Shown here: in pieces, positions 58,661 to 64,000 of the stretch
Position numbering within the stretch: the first letter of the stretch is position 1
How the letters are laid out: each line of letters begins with the position of its first letter
Assembly (NCBI RefSeq): GCF_020520425.1
Contig: NC_079490.1
Location: 7,936,001-8,000,000 of the forward strand
Direction: 5' to 3'
Source of the DNA: Spinacia oleracea
Taxonomy: Eukaryota; Streptophyta; Magnoliopsida; Caryophyllales; Amaranthaceae
Length of the DNA stretch: 64,000 bases
Made by a program: the position numbers and the translations under genes
The notes under the pieces: model-generated
The model's input: only the letters and a program-made list of their open reading frames with translations
Told to the model about the DNA's origin: nothing
Databases searched by the model: none

Positions 58661-60660
58661 TTTTCGAAAAAGGCGGAAGATGGGACGAAGGATCAAATTT
58701 CGGTTCATTATTCAAAAACTATTTTTATTTTTCCTCGAAACAAAAATATTTATCATTTAAAAATTAATTAATCTGACAGTCAACTTAAATATTTTTTAAT
58801 TGGAGGAAAAAAAAAAATACACCAAAGAAATGTTGTTTGGGAAAGGAATAGTGAATTCCGAGTTTCATAAATTAAGCATATGAGTTACTTTTCACGGTTT
58901 TCTCTTTCTCTGTAGAGTTCTTAGACATTTTATGGTTGTATTTTTTTTTTTCTTATTCCCGTTCTTTGTCTAATGATGTAGATTTAGTCTTTCTATTTAA
59001 TAGGCTACAGCGCTTCCTACACGATTGACATGAGAAATATGTACTAACAAAAACATATTAACAAGAAACGTTGAGATTTTGCCCATGTCTTCGTGAATCA
59101 AGGAAATGATTCACTAATTTTTTGTATACTCCCCATGGACACGTAAAATGCATCACGTTCAACTGTGACTTCTATGCCTTCGTGAAAGAAGGATTTAAAT
59201 GTGATAAAAAAAAAATCATATATTTTATAATTGAAACCTTACATTGTCCTATAACTTCTTAAAATTTTAGTTTTTCCTCATCAATATCTATATAATGACC
59301 TCTAATCCTCTATGTCCTAATGGCATTTGGCTCCACTTTGGTTCGCCCACTAGTGGTTCACCCCCACTTAGAAACTTTTAGAAATTATTGTCGGTCGAGA
59401 GTTGTTCTAAGGATGTGTTTTATTTGATTCACTTGATTGGGAAAACGCGATTGTGTGCTACACTTTTGGAGCAAGCCAATCCCATCTGGCGAGATAGTGA
59501 TATATCCAAAATCTTCGCTTTAAGAACAAAGAAGGGTGGGTATCGAAAGGCGCAACGGATATAGGAGAATCCTTTTGTTCCACCGTAAGTACGTCCTACC
59601 ATGTCCCACGTAAGAGAAGGGTCCTCTTTTTAGTTGCGTATAAAAGAAAGGCATAAGTAGCTAATCTGAGTCATTATATCCTCTGTGAGCTGAATGTAGC
59701 GATTTTATTTCTGGATAAGACAAATAAAAATGGAACTCACTTCACAAATGGATTTTTTTTCCCCCTTAAAATAAGTGGAAATCTGATGAGTAGTACGAGT
59801 TCTAAATTTTTAAACCTAATTACTAAAAAACTTTATTTTGCAAAATTGAAAATTCTTACAAAAGCTGCATGACTATGGACTGGAGAATATTTTTCCAGTC
59901 TATACCATGCTTGCCTACACATCATCCTTCCAGAGTCTAGCTAGTTCAACCCGTGCCTCACGGCACTGCCCTCGCTTGTAAGTTTATCGCGACAGACAAT
60001 GCAATCTTACACCATTTTCGCACCTCAAGGATGATGATTTAGTACAGTAATCAGATAATTAATCACAGTCGAGTATGATCAGTTTTCTTGGCCAAATTTC
60101 TCATATACAACGCCCCTTTGATGGGAAGAGGCTTCTTATTTTGGCAAAGTATCAGGCAGAATTGTGACAGATGAATTCCCATTTTAGGTAAAGTATCAGC
60201 CAAATTTGTGACAGCTGAATTCCCATTTTAGGCAAAGTATCAGGCAGAATTGTGGCAACTGTATTAACTTCAGATTTACAGACCTTTTAGATTATTACCA
60301 GGTGTGAATCGTGCCTTTTTCCCGCGATTGATAGATGACTAGAAACTCGAAACAGAAAGGATAGGTTCATGCCGGTATTAATAAAACTGAGATCCTTGAA
60401 TGTAGCTTCAATCTCAAAACCCTTCATCGATTTCAGATGATATTATTATTATGACAGAACTGAATGTGAAAATACATCAACCTGAAATTTCAGGGTACAG
60501 ATAAATATAGTGTAACAGTTTTCCTAACTCTACTTAAAACAGCTTAATGCAATTAATCTCTTCTAGGATATATAAACAACAAATCTCACCCTATTTTCAC
60601 TAATGGCATAAACATAATCAATGGTCACTAATTTGATTACACGGGTTTGTGAGAAACAAC
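58661..60660. other. Intergenic DNA between PI4K-beta and TBL
   Basis: No intact gene was found. The block 59390-59640 is richer in GC and has coding-like phrases but many stops. It may be a decayed gene or repeat. The last few hundred bases are the TBL 3' flank. Confidence 0.45.
60137..60262. repeat. Three 44-bp tandem repeats in TBL 3' flank
   Basis: The phrase AAAGTATCAG recurs at 60146, 60190 and 60234 (period 44), each followed by (G/C)CA.A.TTGTG.CA and GAATTCCC. The array is about 400 bases downstream of the TBL stop codon. Confidence 0.85.
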
Positions 60661-63292
60661 CTACAACTGGGCAGCAAGTATTTCATTCCATGTATCAGGA
60701 ATTCCCGGTAAGCACCAGTGCAGGCAATCTTGAACTCCAGAAGACGGTCTTAAACTATACCGTGATATATGCCCTTCATCTCTAAGTTGAGAAAGAGCCG
60801 TTACATCCAACAAATTTACCCTTGTACCCTTAACAGCACTTGCAATAACCTGATCACTCGATTCTTCCTGATTCACTTCACTTCCACGGGCCATAGGAGT
60901 TGTATTCTCGCAACTACCTCCCGTGTTCCATTCCCCGTTAAAGAAATGCCGGGGTGAAATTGTCCGGAAAAAGGCCTTAAGCCGGGGATGAGAAGGAAGC
61001 TGTGAATCAACCCACTTCGCAACACTATGAATCGTGAGATTCTTAGCGTTCCCGATCATTGCCAGCCTCCTGTTCTGATTAGGTTTCCCGTCAACATACA
61101 TCACCCATCGATTTGCATTAACCTTACCTCGATTCCAGTGATGACCCGTGTTAAGAATCAAAACATCAAATTGGTGGAGATATTGTTTCAAGAAATACGT
61201 GGGACGGTCCAAATGCATGGCAACTTCAGAGGCGGGGTCGTTACTGTTCAGAGGGACTAAGTCACAGAGGCAGGATGACCAGTAGTAGAGTATTGTGGTG
61301 TTGGTTTCCGGGAATCGAAATGCCCAACCGTTCGGACGAGCACCGCCTTGTGGGGTACTTAAACCGTACTTTCGTCCCACATCTTGAACTTCGGGAATCT
61401 CTTCACCACCAGTAACCATACACATGAGAGACTGGAATTGTTGTCTGCCTAAGGAATCACCAACAAAAGCAATTGTTTTATCCTGCATCCTGCAAATATA
61501 AAAATATTGTTTAAAGTTGTGTTTAAAGGTAATTAATCACATCAGATTAGAAAGAATATGTTATTGTTTACATAAAACACCAAAAAAAAAAAACATAAAT
61601 CAGCGGGAAATTAAGATGACAACTTCCTCACCTTTTCAAAAATGCGGATCTTTCAAAGTCTGGCATGTCACAGTTTGCTGGTTGCCACTTATAAGATTCA
61701 TAACCAAAATCTGGGCGTTGTGTTAGTCTACAAGCCCACATATCCGATAGCCATTGCTTACATTTAAAGCCAGAATATAATGGTCGCTTTTTGTTCACAG
61801 CCCATCTACCCTTTGCATAATTACAAACTGCCAAGGCGAAAACATAATGTCTCAGCATATCACTATATATAATTGCAAGTTAGGCAAAAACATGTCATGC
61901 AAGACGCATACAAAATGAACTTTGTATAGGAAGTCATGAATAATCTAAGTATTTTCTACATATGGCATATACAAACTAGAGTTATCCAATGCAACATTTC
62001 ATAGTAAGATCCCAGCCAATGCAAGAACACAAATGTGAACCACGGTTTAAAATCAAGCATGTCTGTTTTGCAAATTAGAGGAATTAAGACAAAGTGAACT
62101 CAATAGAAAGCCGAGTGAACACCAAGATATCATAAAAACACGTTGGGCCATCTGTCACATTCCGGAGCAATAAAGCAAATTCTAATTGCTAAATTACATC
62201 CAGGCCTATAAATGCTAAGAAAAAATACAAGACCGCTAAGGATAAAACCAGAAAAAGGGACTCTAAAGTCTAAACAACCGACAATAAGCTATTACCGGTC
62301 ATAAGCGATAATAATCGAAATGTGAATCAGGTCAAGTAAAACGTAACATTCGGGGCATCAGCAAAAGCGCAAAACCTTGTCATGCATCATGAATTTCACA
62401 AAAGATTGCCCTTAAGTATCAAGAAAAGTAACTACCTTTGTTATCAGATGAAGAGTTCTTCCCAGATAAGGATAGTGAAACCCTGACATCCTCTGTAATC
62501 ACAGAAGACTCTTCGGTCACAGGTTCTGTATCTTCAACAACAGGTATCTGGTGATTTATTTTATCTTCTGTTTCTTCTTTGTTCCCAATGTTGGATATAT
62601 GTTGTTCTGTAGTTTCTGTTGTTTCTTCTTTGTTCCCAATATTGGATATATGTTGTTCTGTAGTTTCTGTTGTTTCTTCTGTTTCTACGTTTACACGTAG
62701 AGGTTCTTGAACAGGTTGATCTTCTGGTTTGTTGAGATCACCAGAGGTGTGCGAAGCTACATCAAACACATCTGAATCAAAAACAATTAGCATACATCAG
62801 AACATAAGACAATGGATAAAGGAAAACACAACACTCTAGAAGACTAAAACCACTTGCATGACCAATTAAACCATTCACTTTGTAAGAATTACCAGTCTAA
62901 AGTTTAAGTTATGCTTGAAAAAGAACACACCATTTGGTTGTAACTAAGTTATGTAGTCTGTATAATATATATATTCATAAACAGAGTCTTTTATCTAAAT
63001 ATGGAAAAAGAAAATTAATGCCCAAGTCACAGAACACTCCATTCCCCTACTATGTGTATCTAGCAGAACAAATCAACACTTAAAGAACAAAAATAGAAAT
63101 TCTGATGAACCAAAAAATAATACAGAAGATGCACGAACCTGAAGGTAAAATTAAGTGGTCTTGGGATGATATTATATTTGTGTAAACAGGTCTTCTCTCA
63201 TAAGACCAAAGAAATACGGTCATACATACGACTGCCAGCAGAGTAAATGAGAAGTGTTTTCCTCGGGCTCTCTGCACATTTCCTCCCTTCAT
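60661..63292 (-). CDS. TBL-family protein, putative wall O-acetyltransferase
   Basis: Exons 63139-63292, 62436-62771, 61632-61827 and 60661-61489 join in phase to give 504 aa. An ACAG acceptor two bases before the ATG at 63292 points to a 5'UTR intron and supports this start. Residues 14-29 ([16 protein letters not shown]) form a signal anchor, as expected for a type II Golgi protein. Residues ~50-160 are an acidic Ser/Thr/Glu stem with an internal 17-residue duplication. The TBL domain follows ([25 protein letters not shown]), then the DUF231/PC-esterase part with the GDS motif (239-241, [11 protein letters not shown]) and DCLHWCLPG at 483-491, supplying the Asp and His of the triad. Relatives (TBL14-16 in Arabidopsis) are thought to acetylate wall polysaccharides; the substrate of this subgroup is uncertain. 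It appears intact. Confidence 0.93.
62578..62679 (-). repeat. 51-bp in-frame tandem duplication in TBL exon 2
   Basis: Two 51-bp units (62578-62628 and 62629-62679) differ at one base and encode [17 protein letters not shown] twice. They extend the flexible stem region of the protein by 17 residues. Confidence 0.95.
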
Positions 63293-64000
63293 TTCTGTAA
63301 ATGCACAAACAGCCTGACTCACCACATCTTAGTGCATAACAATTGGGTAAGTTTTTCTACACACCGTCTCTTCAAACTACAGAAAAGGTAACCAAAGAAT
63401 TAGATATGTAATTTACACAGTACATTGAGCTGAGAAAACAGAACATAAAATTAGCTGATAAATATGAGATCATTTAGATCACAGGGTTTCCAATTCATAG
63501 TATGCATGTCTTATTTCATGTATGTATCCTCTGAATGAGCATATTCCGTATTTCCATATACAGAGAGCCGAAAACATGATAAATACGAGAAATCATTATA
63601 AGATTAATTAGAGTTTGTTTTGGTGCACTTTGCTGCATCTATTTGCTTGCAAGGATGATATTAAATTTCCTATACATAAACCAAGCTATTGTCATTTCAC
63701 TATATAGTATACTAGTCAAGTAACTGTACTCGAACTTATATATAGCAACAGTAAAACCCAAAATAGAACCCGTCATAGATGGTAATATCATATGTGAAGT
63801 CTAAAGGAGTCGAGATGTATACAGCCTTACCTCTAGCCAGGACAAATTACTACCTAACTCATTCTAAAGAAAATCCCACAATATCCAACTCAACAAATTT
63901 AGAAACTTATCTCCTCCTTTCATTATATCTCGCGTTTAATAATCATTTGGTTATCATCATCTAATCTAAACTATAACTAAAAGACAAGAGAAACAACAAC
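63293..64000. other. TBL upstream region
   Basis: This holds the probable 5'UTR intron and promoter of the TBL gene. No other gene is visible up to the window edge. Confidence 0.4.

Overview
This window is nuclear DNA of a flowering plant. The evidence is intron-bearing genes with plant-only families (NAC, BTB of the At5g60050 type, plant PI4K-beta, TBL), Ty1/copia retrotransposons primed by initiator tRNA-Met, Helitrons and many Stowaway-like MITEs, all in AT-rich DNA. The style of the repeats (CTCCCTCCGT-type MITEs, frequent ACTCCGTA words) hints at a core eudicot, perhaps Caryophyllales/Amaranthaceae such as spinach or beet. That placement is inference only.

Layout. 1-4.9 kb: a 276-bp Helitron, then an apparently intronless NAC transcription factor (2947-4185) with a likely 5'UTR intron full of ~90-bp tandem repeats. 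4.97-22.2 kb: an old tandem segmental duplication (unit A 4971-12797, unit B 13330-22220). Each unit carries one minus-strand copy of a three-exon gene for a ~105-aa protein, rebuilt here from splice sites (A 107 aa, B 104 aa). Unit A was later hit by a Helitron (7835-12222) that itself holds one or two opposite-strand Helitrons and a raffinose-synthase gene fragment. Unit B keeps the empty site and was hit by a young Ty1/copia element (17680-21810) with 420-bp LTRs. 22-28 kb: decayed transposons, a pair of direct repeats and an unrecognised 138-aa ORF. 28.4-32 kb: a two-exon BTB/POZ gene (565 aa). 33.3-44.3 kb: a complete but mutated minus-strand Ty1/copia element of Sirevirus type, with 1.28-kb LTRs, gag, pol and a third env-like ORF.

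45.5-58.2 kb: a 16-exon minus-strand gene for phosphatidylinositol 4-kinase beta (1102 aa). All its exon phases agree. Its introns carry MITEs and a perfect 160-bp tandem duplication. 60.7-63.3 kb: a four-exon minus-strand TBL (trichome birefringence-like) gene, a putative wall-polysaccharide O-acetyltransferase of the Golgi (504 aa).

The host genes do not form a pathway. PI4K-beta and TBL both relate to Golgi and cell-wall traffic, and their Arabidopsis relatives lie close together (At5g64070 and At5g64020, from memory), so local gene order may be conserved. The most unusual signals are a more than tenfold excess of the pentamer GTTCC/GGAAC throughout the Sirevirus, the Helitron-in-Helitron nest with a paralogous empty site, and the duplicated small gene with a conserved promoter. 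I found no CRISPR array and recognised no tRNA or rRNA gene.
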